NCBI RefSeq assembly: GCF_021049285.1
Contig: NZ_CP088017.1
Span: 1,747,380-1,811,379 of the forward strand
DNA: 64,000 nucleotides
Direction of reading: 5' to 3'
DNA from: Ruania halotolerans
GTDB lineage: Bacteria > Actinomycetota > Actinomycetes > Actinomycetales > Beutenbergiaceae
The notes under the pieces are model-generated. The model did no database searches, was not told where the DNA came from, and saw only the letters and a list, made by a program, of their open reading frames with translations. Positions 43,777 through 52,608 of this stretch are shown one piece after another; positions within the stretch are counted from its first letter, which is position 1; each line of letters opens with the position of its first letter. The translations under genes were made by a program, and so were the position numbers.

Positions 43777-45456
43777 CTAGTAGCCGACGACGTCGGGCCA
43801 GTGCAGTTCGACGCCGTCGCGGGTGAGCAGGGTCTGGTAGTCGTGCAGATCGGAGGAGCTCTCGCGCACCGTGCGAGGCTCGATTCCGCGGTGCAGGCAG
43901 TACGCCGCGAGCGCGCCGGATGCCTCACCGATGTTCCATTCGGTCGGGTGCAGGCGGAACGCGCCGTTGGTGATGTGCGTGGTGCCGATGTTCTTGCCGG
44001 CCGGCAGCAGGTTGCGCATCCGTCGCGGCAGCAGCACACCGAGCGGGATCTCGAACGGTGTGCTGGCCACGTCCACGTAGTTGTCACCGCCGGAGGAGGG
44101 GTGCAGATCCACCCGGTACATGCCGATGCCCACCGAGTCCGGTGTGGTGAACGGGCGGCCGTGCCCTTTGACCGCGATGGACAGGTCGTTCTCCGTCACC
44201 CGGCCCACCGTGCGCAGCCGGCGCGACTCGCGGATGTAGGGAGCCATGGCGAGCCCGTCCGGTCCGCCGGTCAGGTCCCCGCGCAATCGCAGCCCGGGGA
44301 AGCCGGTGCCGCCGTCCGGGCGGGGTGCTTCGGTCTGCAGCCAGTACAGCATCGAGAGGGACTGCCGGCGGGCAGCCGCCTGGTGCCGCTCGGACTCCTC
44401 GGCCGTAACGTCCACCAGGGTGCCGTCGAGGTAGTCGATCATCGGCCAGTTCACCAGCACTACGTCACTGGCGAAGGTGCCGGGGGTGAAGTTGGTGCGA
44501 TCGATGATCCTGCGAAACGTCCACAGCTCGCTGTCCCCGGGATCTTTCGCCTGGTCCGCCACGGCGCCGGTGCGCGGCGCCGGGTGCGGGGTGAAGGTGC
44601 GGGTGGAGATCTCCAGGGTGCGGGGATCCGGCGCGGTCAGCGAGATCATCGGCGCGCCCCAGTAGTCGGGCTGTTTGGCGCGCCATTGTGCGTAGTCCGA
44701 CGGCGGATCGATCGTGTGGTCTTCACCGTCGACGTGGTCCACGGTGAAGCACCAGCTGAACGCCTGCTGGTTGTCTGGCTGCGCCTCCTCGGGCGCGCTC
44801 GGCTCCCCGGTCTCATGCCGGGACTCGAAACCCGTGACGTACTCGGCACCGGTCATCGGCAGTAGGTCGCCGAGCTCGGTGGCATCGAGCACGTACCGTG
44901 CCGCGACGCTGACCTGCCGGTTGGACTCGGTCAGCCGCAGGGTCACCGCTCGCACCAGATCACCGTCCACGTCGGCGCTCACGGGTACCGCCGGCTGCAG
45001 CACCACGAGCCGCCCGGACGTGCGGTGCGGGGCGAGCATCTGCTCCAGGACGGCAGCGCCGACGGCGGGTTCGGCGCACATGCGGCTGACCAGGCCGTTG
45101 CCCGGGTTCAGGTACCTCTCGGCCCGGGCTCGCTCAGTCAACGGATAGTGCTGCCGGTAGTAGTCGCGGATCCCCTCGCGCAGCCGGCGGTAGCGTGCGG
45201 TGGCACCGAACTGCTCGATCCAACTGTGCTCGTCCAGTGGGACTGCCTGGCTGGTGAGTTGCCCGCCGAGCCACCGGTACTCCTCGGTGAGCACCACCCG
45301 GCACCCGGCCTCGAGTGCAGCGAGTGCGGCGGCTACGCCGCCGAGTCCGCCACCGACGACGAGCACGTCGGTGCTGAGCTCGTCGCCGACCCCGCTGGTC
45401 GCAGGCCTCCCGAGACCCGCCACCGTGGGCGGGTTCGGCGCGGGTGTGTGGGTCAT
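43777..45456 (-). CDS. FAD-dependent oxidoreductase (FAD_oxidored family), locus D
   Basis: The 559-residue protein opens with an FAD-binding motif VLVVGGGLGGVAAALAALEAG (GxGxxG at about 35-40) and a second strand end VLTEEYRWLGGQ. Later come RYVLDATELGDLLPMTGAEY and RNLLPAGKNIGTTHITNGAFRLHPTEWNIGEASGALAAYC, all typical of the PF12831 family often linked to carbohydrate use. No signal peptide. It probably oxidises a sugar or sugar derivative in the cytoplasm; the electron acceptor and substrate are unknown. ATG 45456 overlaps the LacI stop by 4 nt, so regulator, enzyme and importer are one transcript. Confidence 0.87.
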   Translation of the reverse strand: MTHTPAPNPPTVAGLGRPATSGVGDELSTDVLVVGGGLGGVAAALAALEAGCRVVLTEEYRWLGGQLTSQAVPLDEHSWIEQFGATARYRRLREGIRDYYRQHYPLTERARAERYLNPGNGLVSRMCAEPAVGAAVLEQMLAPHRTSGRLVVLQPAVPVSADVDGDLVRAVTLRLTESNRQVSVAARYVLDATELGDLLPMTGAEYVTGFESRHETGEPSAPEEAQPDNQQAFSWCFTVDHVDGEDHTIDPPSDYAQWRAKQPDYWGAPMISLTAPDPRTLEISTRTFTPHPAPRTGAVADQAKDPGDSELWTFRRIIDRTNFTPGTFASDVVLVNWPMIDYLDGTLVDVTAEESERHQAAARRQSLSMLYWLQTEAPRPDGGTGFPGLRLRGDLTGGPDGLAMAPYIRESRRLRTVGRVTENDLSIAVKGHGRPFTTPDSVGIGMYRVDLHPSSGGDNYVDVASTPFEIPLGVLLPRRMRNLLPAGKNIGTTHITNGAFRLHPTEWNIGEASGALAAYCLHRGIEPRTVRESSSDLHDYQTLLTRDGVELHWPDVVGY

Positions 45457-46532
45457 GAGGTTTCCTCCAGGTTCGGGGTGGTCGGCGCTGCGAGCGTGGA
45501 TCCGCTCACGAGGGCACACGGCAGGGTGATACGTCGTTCGCTGTCGGTTACCTCGACGTCGGGGTCGAGGATTCGCCCGAGCAAGGTGAGGGCCTCGGCA
45601 CCGAGGCGAGTCCGGGGCGGGCTGAGCCGCGTCAGGTCGGGGTCGGTGGCCGAACCGTGCGAGGGGTCCGCCAAGGTGACCAGCGAGAGGTCGCCGGGAA
45701 CGCTGACGCCATCACGCATCGCCATCGCGTGGATGCGCTGGGCGTGGTGAGGGTCCTCGACGAAGGCGACCGTGGCACCGCTGCGGCGCAGTGCGGCCCA
45801 GTCGGCTTCCAGCTCGAGGCCGTCAGTGGCGCGGCGCAGGGCGAGGGCGGCGCCGTCCGGACTGCGCCGTTGCAGTTCGGTATCGAAGCCGAGCAGACGA
45901 TCGAGCACCGATTCACCGGTGCTCTCCCGGTGCAGTAGAGCGAAGCTGCGATGACCCGCGTTCCACGCCCGCTCGACCAGTTCGGCAGTGCCGGCCACGT
46001 AGTCGGCAGCCACATAGGGGACCCCGCGTGCCGCACGCCGACCGATCGCCACGAACGGGAAGCCGCTGTCCACGAGCCGCTCCAGCTCGCCACCGTCCAT
46101 TTCGAGGCCGAGGAGCAGGCATCCGTCGGCCAGGCGCAACCGGTTGGCCGGGTGAAAGAGGCGGCGCCGGCCCTCGTGGACTGGGGCAGAGGTGAACATC
46201 AACAGGTCGTAGCCGAGGCGTTCGGCCTGAGACTCGATCCCGGTGAGCAGTGAGGTGTAGAAGTCCCGGCTCGCGGCCGGGAAGGCGGGTTCGTAGGTGA
46301 AGACGCCGATCAGCCGGTTACCCACTCCCGCGAGCCGGCGCGCTGCGGGATCGGCCACGTATTCGGCCTCGCGCAGCACCTGCATCACGCGTTCGCGGGT
46401 CTCGGCGGGGATCCGGCTGATGGCATCCGCTTTGCCGTTGACCACGAGCGAGACCGTGGACTGGCTCACGCCGGCCAGTTCCGCGATGCGGCGCTGGGTG
46501 ATCCGCAGTGACGGTGTGCCTTTGGTGGTCAT
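45453..46532 (-). CDS. LacI-family transcriptional regulator, locus D
   Basis: The 359-residue protein has a LacI HTH (ITQRRIAELAGVSQSTVSLVVNGKADA) and hinge (DPAARRLAG), then a sensor domain (LIGVFTYEPAFPAASRDFYTSLL; SLVTLADPSHGSA). ATG 46532 has AGGA 6 nt upstream. It heads the locus D operon, so it is probably autoregulated, and it is divergent from the wall-anchored glycosidase; the perfect inverted repeat at 46605-46646 is the likely binding region for both. Confidence 0.9.
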   Translation of the reverse strand: MTTKGTPSLRITQRRIAELAGVSQSTVSLVVNGKADAISRIPAETRERVMQVLREAEYVADPAARRLAGVGNRLIGVFTYEPAFPAASRDFYTSLLTGIESQAERLGYDLLMFTSAPVHEGRRRLFHPANRLRLADGCLLLGLEMDGGELERLVDSGFPFVAIGRRAARGVPYVAADYVAGTAELVERAWNAGHRSFALLHRESTGESVLDRLLGFDTELQRRSPDGAALALRRATDGLELEADWAALRRSGATVAFVEDPHHAQRIHAMAMRDGVSVPGDLSLVTLADPSHGSATDPDLTRLSPPRTRLGAEALTLLGRILDPDVEVTDSERRITLPCALVSGSTLAAPTTPNLEETS

Positions 46533-46604
46533 GACTGTTCCTGTCGATCGTGCGCGGCGGCAGTGGCGGCGTTGATGAGCAGATATTTCTAGATTTCTGG
46601 CAGT

Positions 46605-46646
46605 CATACGCATTAGCATCGGGGTCATCGCTTGCTAATGCGTATG
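46605..46646. promoter_or_regulatory. perfect 14-bp inverted repeat, likely operator of locus D
   Basis: CATACGCATTAGCA (46605-46618) and its exact complement TGCTAATGCGTATG (46633-46646) flank a 14-nt spacer in the 215-nt divergent region between the LacI and glycosidase genes. AT-rich promoter-like sequence (46580-46600) lies beside it. Confidence 0.65.
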
Positions 46647-46747
46647 AGCGGGATGGTTGGAAGTTTACGCAGATGACACCGGACGGTGTCAACTGGTCGC
46701 ATCTTCGGCAGCGGTGCCGCGGGTGCAGCGAGGAGAGAGGAAGATCG

Positions 46748-48874
46748 ATGACGATCGCACGAGAGGGCGGCAGACGAGCCGTCGCGGCACTGATCGCAGC
46801 CGGGTTCGCCCTGGTGACGGTGGCCGGTGCGGCTCTACCGGCTGCCGCCGAGACGGCGGACCCGCCCCCCGGTTGGCCGGAGTTCGGCTACCAAGGGGTC
46901 ATCACCGACAAGGACGAGCTCGATTTCAACCCGACGGACGAGTTCATCTTCCCGAGCGTGTTCCACGCCGGAGAGCACCTGTCGGACCCCTTGGGCGAGT
47001 GGTACCTGTACTACGCCCCGCACGATGACCCAGGCGGAATCGCGATGATGTACGCCGACAGCCTCGAGGGGCCATGGACCGAGTACGGCGACAACCCGCT
47101 GATCACCAACACGTGGGGTGACCACTACGACGTGCCGCATGTCTCCAGCGCTGACGCGATCTGGAACGAGGAAGCGGGGCGGATGTTCCTGTATTTCCAC
47201 GGCAGCAACGCGCAGACACGCTGGGCCGAGAGCGACGATGGAGTCACCTTCGACTACGGCGGCATCGCCGTCGAGAACAGCATGGGCGGGCCAGCAGTCA
47301 CCGAGACCAGCTACGCCCGGGTGTTCGACCATCCGGATCCGGACTCGGACTATGCCTACGGGATGTTCTACATGGGCAATGAGACTGACGACGTGCGCCG
47401 CATCCGGTTGGCGGAGTCAGTGGATGGACGGACCTGGACGGTCGATCCCGATTACGTGGTGGCCCCGGGCGAGGAAGAAGGGCAGAACGTCTCCGGCGGC
47501 AACCTCTGGGAATGGAACGATCAGCTGTACGTGATCTACCACGCCTCAAGCGGCAACTCGTACGCGCGCACCATCGACGAATCCCTGCGAGATGTGGGCG
47601 AGGAGCCGATCCTGCTGCACTCATCCAGCGGGCAGGGCGATGACGTCGGCCGGGTGGCTGCGCCGGACATCGTGACCGCTGACGGCGAGACGTACCTGTT
47701 CTACGAGTCCGGTGACCGCCTGGGTGCCACGATCGCCTACGCGAAAGAAGGGGCCGAGGTGATCCTCCCGCCGCCGTTCGGCGGCTTCCCCGAAGATCCC
47801 GAGAACCCGGTGTTCGCCCGCTGCGCGGTGGCCGGCAGCGACGAGTTCGACGGCGATTCACTCGCCGAGGACACGTGGGATCGCGTCATCCGCGAGAACG
47901 TCGCTGCCCACGAGGTCAGCGACGGCGCACTGAGCATTCCCACCTCCACGGGCGGGGTGTCCGCGGCGCCGCTACTCCAGCAGGAGCTGCCGGACGCACC
48001 CTGGCAGGTGACCACCCGGGTCACTATCGATGCCCAGGAGCGCTTCCAGCAGGCGGGTCTGCTGCTCTACACCGACGACTCTCACTACGCCAAACTCGAC
48101 CTGGGCCAGGCGACACCTGGACCGACCGTGGAACTCGTCTACCACCGAGATGGCAGCAACCGCCAGGACGCAGCGCCGCCACAGATCGAGGGCACGAGCA
48201 CGATCTGGCTGCGCTACACCAGCGACGGATCGACCATCCGCGCGAGCGTCTCCTACGACGGCGAGACCTTCACCCGGTACGGGCGCGAAATCGACGTTGC
48301 CGAGGCAGGCTTCACCCACGTGGGCCCGTACGCGTTCCGGGGCATCGAGTCCACCCCGGAGATCGACGCGACGTTCGACTGGTTCCGGTTCAGCCCGGAC
48401 GCCGAGGCATACGCCGAGTGCATCGATGAGGGCTCCGAGCCCGACACCGTCGCGCTCGAGGCGCTGGTGCTCGAGGCCCGCGCCCTGGATACAGAGGGTT
48501 ACACCGAGGAGTCGGTCACCGAACTCCTCGGCGCCATCGCGGCGGCGGAAGCCGTCCTCGCCGATGCCCAGGATCAGGCACAGGTCGATGCGGCGCTCGC
48601 CGCGCTCGGGGCAGCGATCGACGGCCTCGAATCGGTCACCGATCCAGTGCCACCCGAGCCGACTCCGGCGCCGGCGCCGACCGACCCGCCTGCACCGGAG
48701 CCGACCGAACCGCCGGTGGACCAGGACGGTGACCCCGCGAGCGGGGCGCCCAGCGGTGACGATGACCTCGCTGAGACCGGGCCGTCGACGGCCCTCGCGG
48801 CTCTCGGAGTGGCCGCGGCCCTGCTCTGTGCCGGCGGAGTCCTGATGGCGCTCCATCGGCGCCAGCATGGCTGA
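46748..48874 (+). CDS. wall-anchored five-bladed-propeller glycosidase (GH43/GH117-like), locus D
   Basis: The 708-residue protein has a Sec signal peptide (AGFALVTVAGAALPAAAE), then a propeller domain (about 45-345: FIFPSVFHAG, WYLYYAPHD, YDVPHVSSADAIW, LWEWNDQLYVIYH, APDIVTADGETYLFYES). A DUF1349-like sandwich follows (about 360-555: EFDGDSLAEDTWDRV), then a FIVAR-type three-helix module (about 570-630) and a Pro/Thr-rich linker. The end is an LAETG sorting signal (674-678) with hydrophobic helix and basic tail, so sortase fixes it to the wall. ATG 46748 has GAGG 7 nt upstream. It likely releases the sugar imported by the divergent locus D transporter. The exact GH family is uncertain. Confidence 0.85.
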   Translation: MTIAREGGRRAVAALIAAGFALVTVAGAALPAAAETADPPPGWPEFGYQGVITDKDELDFNPTDEFIFPSVFHAGEHLSDPLGEWYLYYAPHDDPGGIAMMYADSLEGPWTEYGDNPLITNTWGDHYDVPHVSSADAIWNEEAGRMFLYFHGSNAQTRWAESDDGVTFDYGGIAVENSMGGPAVTETSYARVFDHPDPDSDYAYGMFYMGNETDDVRRIRLAESVDGRTWTVDPDYVVAPGEEEGQNVSGGNLWEWNDQLYVIYHASSGNSYARTIDESLRDVGEEPILLHSSSGQGDDVGRVAAPDIVTADGETYLFYESGDRLGATIAYAKEGAEVILPPPFGGFPEDPENPVFARCAVAGSDEFDGDSLAEDTWDRVIRENVAAHEVSDGALSIPTSTGGVSAAPLLQQELPDAPWQVTTRVTIDAQERFQQAGLLLYTDDSHYAKLDLGQATPGPTVELVYHRDGSNRQDAAPPQIEGTSTIWLRYTSDGSTIRASVSYDGETFTRYGREIDVAEAGFTHVGPYAFRGIESTPEIDATFDWFRFSPDAEAYAECIDEGSEPDTVALEALVLEARALDTEGYTEESVTELLGAIAAAEAVLADAQDQAQVDAALAALGAAIDGLESVTDPVPPEPTPAPAPTDPPAPEPTEPPVDQDGDPASGAPSGDDDLAETGPSTALAALGVAAALLCAGGVLMALHRRQHG

Positions 48875-48904
48875 TATCGAGTAGTTCCTGGCAGGGAAAG
48901 CAGA

Positions 48905-48939
48905 AAGCGGTCTCTCGCGTGGCTGGCGGGAGACCGCTT
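48905..48939 (+). terminator. hairpin terminator after the glycosidase gene
   Basis: AAGCGGTCTC (48905-48914) pairs with GAGACCGCTT (48930-48939); the flanking CAG/CTG can extend the stem with a bulge. The loop is 15 nt. The rest of the 177-nt gap to the racemase gene shows nothing else. Confidence 0.7.
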
Positions 48940-49051
48940 CTGTCCCGGCGCCACGGGGAGATGCTCGGCTACCGAAGCGGTCAGGGCAGCTGCGCACGGA
49001 CGGTGAGGGACGCCGTCGGCCATCAACACCGACATCGGGCACACTCGGAGC

Positions 49052-49741
49052 ATGCGACGGATCGGTCTGCTGGGTGGAATGAGCTGGGAAAGTTCGATCG
49101 AGTACGAGCGCCTCCTCAACGAGGGAGTCTGGGAGCGTCTGGGCGGGGTGGCCTCAGCCGACCTGATCGTGCGCAGCTACAACTTCGCCGAGATCGAACG
49201 ACTCCAGGCGGCAGGGGAGTGGGACACCGCGGGCGCCATGCTCGCTGCGGACGCCCGCCTCCTGCAGGACGCCGGAGCCGAACTCATCCTGCTGTGCACC
49301 AACACCATGCACCGAGTGGCGGATGCGATCGAGGCCGCCCTGGACGTGCCGTTCCTGCACCTGGCCGACGCCACCGCGGACGCCGTGCACGCGGCCGGGC
49401 TGGACGCCGTCGGGCTGCTCGGCACCCGCTACACGATGGAGGGCGACTTCTACCGCGGGCGGCTCACCGCGCGCGGATTGAGCGTGCTCGTCCCGGACGA
49501 GCCGGACCGCACCACGGTGCACCAGGTGATCTACGACGAACTCGTCCAGGGCCGCATCGAAACGGCGTCCAAGGCCCACTACCTGGCGGCGATCGACCGG
49601 CTCATCGAGCGCGGTGCGCAAGGAATCATCGCCGGCTGCACCGAGATCGAGCTGCTCATCACGGGCGAGGACGTGCCCGTCCCGTTCTTCCCCACGACGC
49701 GATTGCACGTGCAGCGGGCACTGGAGCTTGCCCTCGCCTGA
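49052..49741 (+). CDS. aspartate/glutamate racemase family protein
   Basis: The 229-residue cytoplasmic protein begins RRIGLLGGMSWESSIEYERLLNE. It holds the two catalytic Cys motifs of the amino-acid racemase family, LLCTNTMHR (about 89) and IIAGCTEIELL, giving cofactor-independent racemisation of acidic amino acids. The YgeA-like group has broad specificity. It is a monocistronic gene; the stop codon lies in the first unit of a small tandem repeat. Confidence 0.88.
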   Translation: MRRIGLLGGMSWESSIEYERLLNEGVWERLGGVASADLIVRSYNFAEIERLQAAGEWDTAGAMLAADARLLQDAGAELILLCTNTMHRVADAIEAALDVPFLHLADATADAVHAAGLDAVGLLGTRYTMEGDFYRGRLTARGLSVLVPDEPDRTTVHQVIYDELVQGRIETASKAHYLAAIDRLIERGAQGIIAGCTEIELLITGEDVPVPFFPTTRLHVQRALELALA

Positions 49742-49777
49742 TCATGCCCGCCTGATCATGCCCGCCTGATCACGTCC
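49736..49777. repeat. three tandem 14-nt repeats
   Basis: The unit GCCTGATCATGCCC occurs twice exactly (49736-49749, 49750-49763) and once with changes at its end (49764-49777). It overlaps the racemase stop codon and carries a TGATCA palindrome in each unit. Confidence 0.8.
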
Positions 49778-49930
49778 GCGCCGGGACCCGGGGCCACCGG
49801 TTTCATCGACACCGAAGTCGAAGGCGGGTACGTCCAGATCGGGGCCATGCGCGAGGGCGGCGAAGGGCTCGACGTATTGCCACTCGCTGCACTGGTTCTG
49901 AGCGAATCGGCGTAGGGCGGGCCTGCGGGA
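49742..49930 (-). pseudogene. possible 3' remnant of a minus-strand gene
   Basis: Read leftward from about 49930, this frame has high third-position GC and a protein-like tail (RRFAQNQCSEWQYVEPFAAL...), ending at a stop in the tandem repeats. Its 5' part would run into the DUF2255 gene on the other strand, so no intact gene is possible. The family is not recognised. Confidence 0.3.
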
Positions 49931-49961
49931 ATAGCCGGCACTGGCACCGTCTTGACTGAAC

Positions 49962-50384
49962 ATGACCTTCGATGCCGTCACGGAACTGCTCGACACGACG
50001 CCCGTGGTGGCGGTCGTGACCACCCGGGCCAACGGCGCCGCCATCGCCACCCCCATCTGGTCGATGGTGGTTGACGGCCAGGCGTACCTGCGTTCAGCCT
50101 ACGGTGACGGCTCCTGGTGGTACCGGCACGTCCTGGCCGGGCGCCCGGTTGCCTTCGCCATGGGCGACGGTGCACTCGCTGAGCGTGACCGTGCCGCCGC
50201 TTTGGAACTGCCGCGCGAGCGGGTCAGCACCAGCTATGTGCCGGCCGATGATCCGGTGCAGCAACTGATCGACGCCGAACTGCTGCGCAAGTACACCGGC
50301 GCACCACAGGCCTCGATCGACTCGATGCTCAGCGCCCAGGCGCGGGCGTGCACGCTCCGGGTCGAGCCCGCCGACGAGCGCTGA
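49962..50384 (+). CDS. DUF2255 family protein
   Basis: The 140-residue protein shows the pattern of DUF2255: GAAIATPIWSMVVDGQAYLRSAYGDGSWWYRHV, then a C-terminal IDAELLRKYTGAPQASIDSMLSAQARACTLRVEP. Members have a split-barrel, flavin-reductase-like fold; no activity is assigned. No signal peptide. No ribosome site stands out before the ATG. It stands alone, followed by short direct repeats. Confidence 0.75.
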   Translation: MTFDAVTELLDTTPVVAVVTTRANGAAIATPIWSMVVDGQAYLRSAYGDGSWWYRHVLAGRPVAFAMGDGALAERDRAAALELPRERVSTSYVPADDPVQQLIDAELLRKYTGAPQASIDSMLSAQARACTLRVEPADER

Positions 50385-50393
50385 GCGCGGATC

Positions 50394-50440
50394 GACAGCC
50401 CTGTGCATTGACGGTTCGGTCCATTGACAGCCCTGTGCAT
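50394..50440. repeat. 15-nt direct repeat pair
   Basis: GACAGCCCTGTGCAT occurs at 50394-50408 and 50426-50440, with a degenerate third copy (GGCAGCCCTGAGCAG) from about 50442. It lies in the 167-nt gap before the MFS gene, whose promoter is at 50540. Confidence 0.7.
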
Positions 50441-50539
50441 CGGCAGCCCTGAGCAGGTTGCTGCCGCAGCCGGCCGTGCTGGTGCCGGGTCCGTGTCCGC
50501 CTGCAGCGATGGTGGTGCGAACCGCCGTCGAGGACTGCC

Positions 50540-50545
50540 TAGGAT
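50540..50545 (+). promoter_or_regulatory. -10 element of leaderless MFS transcript
   Basis: TAGGAT ends 6 nt before the GTG start at 50552, and no ribosome-binding site is present, consistent with a leaderless message. Confidence 0.45.
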
Positions 50546-50551
50546 CGAGCA

Positions 50552-51751
50552 GTGAACCGTCCCTCCATTCCCACCGAGATCAAGGTGCTGGTGGCGGCCG
50601 CCTTCGTGATCGCCATCGGATTCGGTCTCGTCTCACCGGTTCTGCCCGCGTACGCGCGATCCTTCAACGTGGGTGTGGCCGCGGCCTCGGTAGTGGTGAG
50701 CGTGTTCGCGTTCTTCCGGCTCGCATTCGCCCCAGCCGGCGGAGCGCTGGTGGCACGGCTCGGAGAGCGACCGATCTACCTGACCGGTCTGGTGATCGTG
50801 GCACTGAGCTCGTTGGCGACGGCGTTCGCCCAGTCGTACGTGCAACTGCTGGTGTTGCGCGGCGTGGGCGGGATCGGCTCGACCATGTTCACGGTCTCGT
50901 CCATGGCGCTGGTGGTGCGGATGGCGCCGCCGGAGATCCGCGGCCGATGCTCATCGGCCTATGCCACCTCATTCCTGCTCGGTGGTATGCTCGGCCCGGT
51001 GCTCGGCGGGTTGCTGGCCGAATTCGGCCTGCGGGTGCCGTTCGTGGTGTACGCGGTATTCCTGCTGGTGGCGGCCGCCATCGTGGCGGTGCGGTTGCGT
51101 GGCCCGCGGGCGCGGGTGGGCTCAGGTGGGCCCGACGAGACGCAGCGACCGCCGATGAAGGTGGCGCAGGCATGGCGGATCCAGACCTACCGAGCCGCCC
51201 TGGTTTCCGGGTTCGCGAACGGGTGGTGCAATTTCGGCGTGCGAGTGGCAGTGCTGCCGCAGTTGGCGGTGGCGGTGCACGATGCGACCTGGGTGGCCGG
51301 AGCGGCGCTGGCGCTCGCCTCAGTGGGAACAGCAGGGGCTCTGCAGATTTCGGGGCGATGGGCGGATTCCGCGGGTCGGCGCCCGGTGGTGCTCACCGGG
51401 TTGGTGGTGACCGGGTTGGGCCTCGGGGTGATGGGGGTGGCGGACTCACTGGCGGCGCTGTTGGCGTTGTCGGTGTTCTCCGGCGTGGGGGCGGGGTTGA
51501 TGAATCCGGCCCAGCAGGCGTCCTTGGCGGATGTGGTGGGGACGGACCGCAGTGGGAGCAAAGTGCTCGCGGCGTTCCAGATGTCACAAGATTCCGGCGC
51601 CATTCTGGGGCCGATCCTGATCGGTGTGGTGGCCGACCAGGTTGGATTCGCGTGGGCGTTCGCCGCCACCGGGGTGGTGGCGCTGCTCGCGACGATCCCG
51701 TGGTTGCGGGCGCCGGAGACGGCACCGGCGCGGCAGGACGATCCGGTCTAG
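50552..51751 (+). CDS. MFS transporter (efflux type)
   Basis: The 399-residue membrane protein has 12 predicted helices. MFS signatures: GLVSPVLPAYARSFNVGVAAASVVVSVFAFFRLAFAPAGGALVARLGERP (helices 1-2 and the A motif), and RGVGGIGSTMFTVSSMALV. The second half repeats the pattern (GRWADSAGRRPVVLTGL). Substrate unknown. It has no operon partner and converges on the DeoR gene. Confidence 0.87.
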   Translation: MNRPSIPTEIKVLVAAAFVIAIGFGLVSPVLPAYARSFNVGVAAASVVVSVFAFFRLAFAPAGGALVARLGERPIYLTGLVIVALSSLATAFAQSYVQLLVLRGVGGIGSTMFTVSSMALVVRMAPPEIRGRCSSAYATSFLLGGMLGPVLGGLLAEFGLRVPFVVYAVFLLVAAAIVAVRLRGPRARVGSGGPDETQRPPMKVAQAWRIQTYRAALVSGFANGWCNFGVRVAVLPQLAVAVHDATWVAGAALALASVGTAGALQISGRWADSAGRRPVVLTGLVVTGLGLGVMGVADSLAALLALSVFSGVGAGLMNPAQQASLADVVGTDRSGSKVLAAFQMSQDSGAILGPILIGVVADQVGFAWAFAATGVVALLATIPWLRAPETAPARQDDPV

Positions 51752-51772
51752 CGGGGATCCGTGGCCGCGTGG

Positions 51773-51796
51773 CTGAGGCGGTGGTGCCGGCCTCAG
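51773..51796. terminator. weak hairpin between convergent genes
   Basis: CTGAGGC (51773-51779) pairs with GCCTCAG (51790-51796), loop 10 nt, in the 41-nt gap between the MFS and DeoR genes, overlapping the DeoR stop codon. Confidence 0.4.
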
Positions 51797-52608
51797 GGCG
51801 TGATGACCGAGACCCCGCACTCCTTGAGCTGCGCGGCGATCGGCGGCGGGGGAGCGGCATCGGTGATCAGGTAGGTGGCCCGATCGAGTGCGGCAATCTG
51901 AGCGAACAGGGGCCGGGCGAACTTCGACGAATCCGCCACCACTGCCACCCGCTCGGCATGGTCCATCATCTCGGCCATCATGGCCGCATCGCCCACATTA
52001 CTGGTGGAGAATCCCGTGCTCGCCACGGCACCGACGCCGATGATCGCCAGGTCCGCCCGCACAGCGATCTCGTCCGGGCGGTTCGTCACCCCGAAGGACA
52101 CCGATCCCGTGGTCGTCTGCGCGACGGTACGCACGTGCCCTCCGAACACGTAGAGCTCGCACTGCATACCTGCGGGCAGCTCCGCCGGAATCCGAAGGTT
52201 GTTCGTGGCGATGGTCAATCCGCGCCGCTCGCGCAGGTGTCGGACCACGGCGAGTGTGGTCGTCCCACCGTTGAGCATGATGACCGAATCGTCTTGCACC
52301 AGCCGCGCAGTCAGGGCCGCGATCGTCTCCTTCTCCTCGATATGCATGTGAAGCCGCAGGTCGAGTTTGCGGTCTCCCACCGGGGCGGCCGATTTGCTGA
52401 CGGCGCCGCCGTGGGTGCGGATCACCAGGCCATCGGTGTCCAACTGGTCCAGATCGCGCCGGATGGTGTCGATCGAGACGTGGAACCGTTCGGCGAGCTC
52501 GGCCACTGCGACCTGCCCCCGTTCCGCGACGAAGTCGGCCAGTGCGCCGCGGCGGTGCGCGGGCAGGTGACGAGAACGGTCACTGGAGGCGGAATCAGCG
52601 CGGGACAT
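51793..52608 (-). CDS. DeoR-family transcriptional regulator, locus E
   Basis: The 271-residue protein has the DeoR winged helix (VAVAELAERFHVSIDTIRRDLDQLD) and DeoRC sensor (SVIMLNGGTTTLAVVRHL; AIIGVGAVASTGFSTSN). It is divergent from the locus E importer/aldolase operon and likely represses it, with a sugar phosphate as effector. TACGAA six nt upstream of the ATG and no convincing ribosome site suggest a leaderless transcript. Confidence 0.9.
   Translation of the reverse strand: MSRADSASSDRSRHLPAHRRGALADFVAERGQVAVAELAERFHVSIDTIRRDLDQLDTDGLVIRTHGGAVSKSAAPVGDRKLDLRLHMHIEEKETIAALTARLVQDDSVIMLNGGTTTLAVVRHLRERRGLTIATNNLRIPAELPAGMQCELYVFGGHVRTVAQTTTGSVSFGVTNRPDEIAVRADLAIIGVGAVASTGFSTSNVGDAAMMAEMMDHAERVAVVADSSKFARPLFAQIAALDRATYLITDAAPPPPIAAQLKECGVSVITP

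Noticed and set aside
48894-48910. GGAAAGC-like string after the glycosidase gene as another copy of the 14963/18978 operator
   Set aside because: It is not palindromic, lies downstream of a gene and is part of the terminator region.
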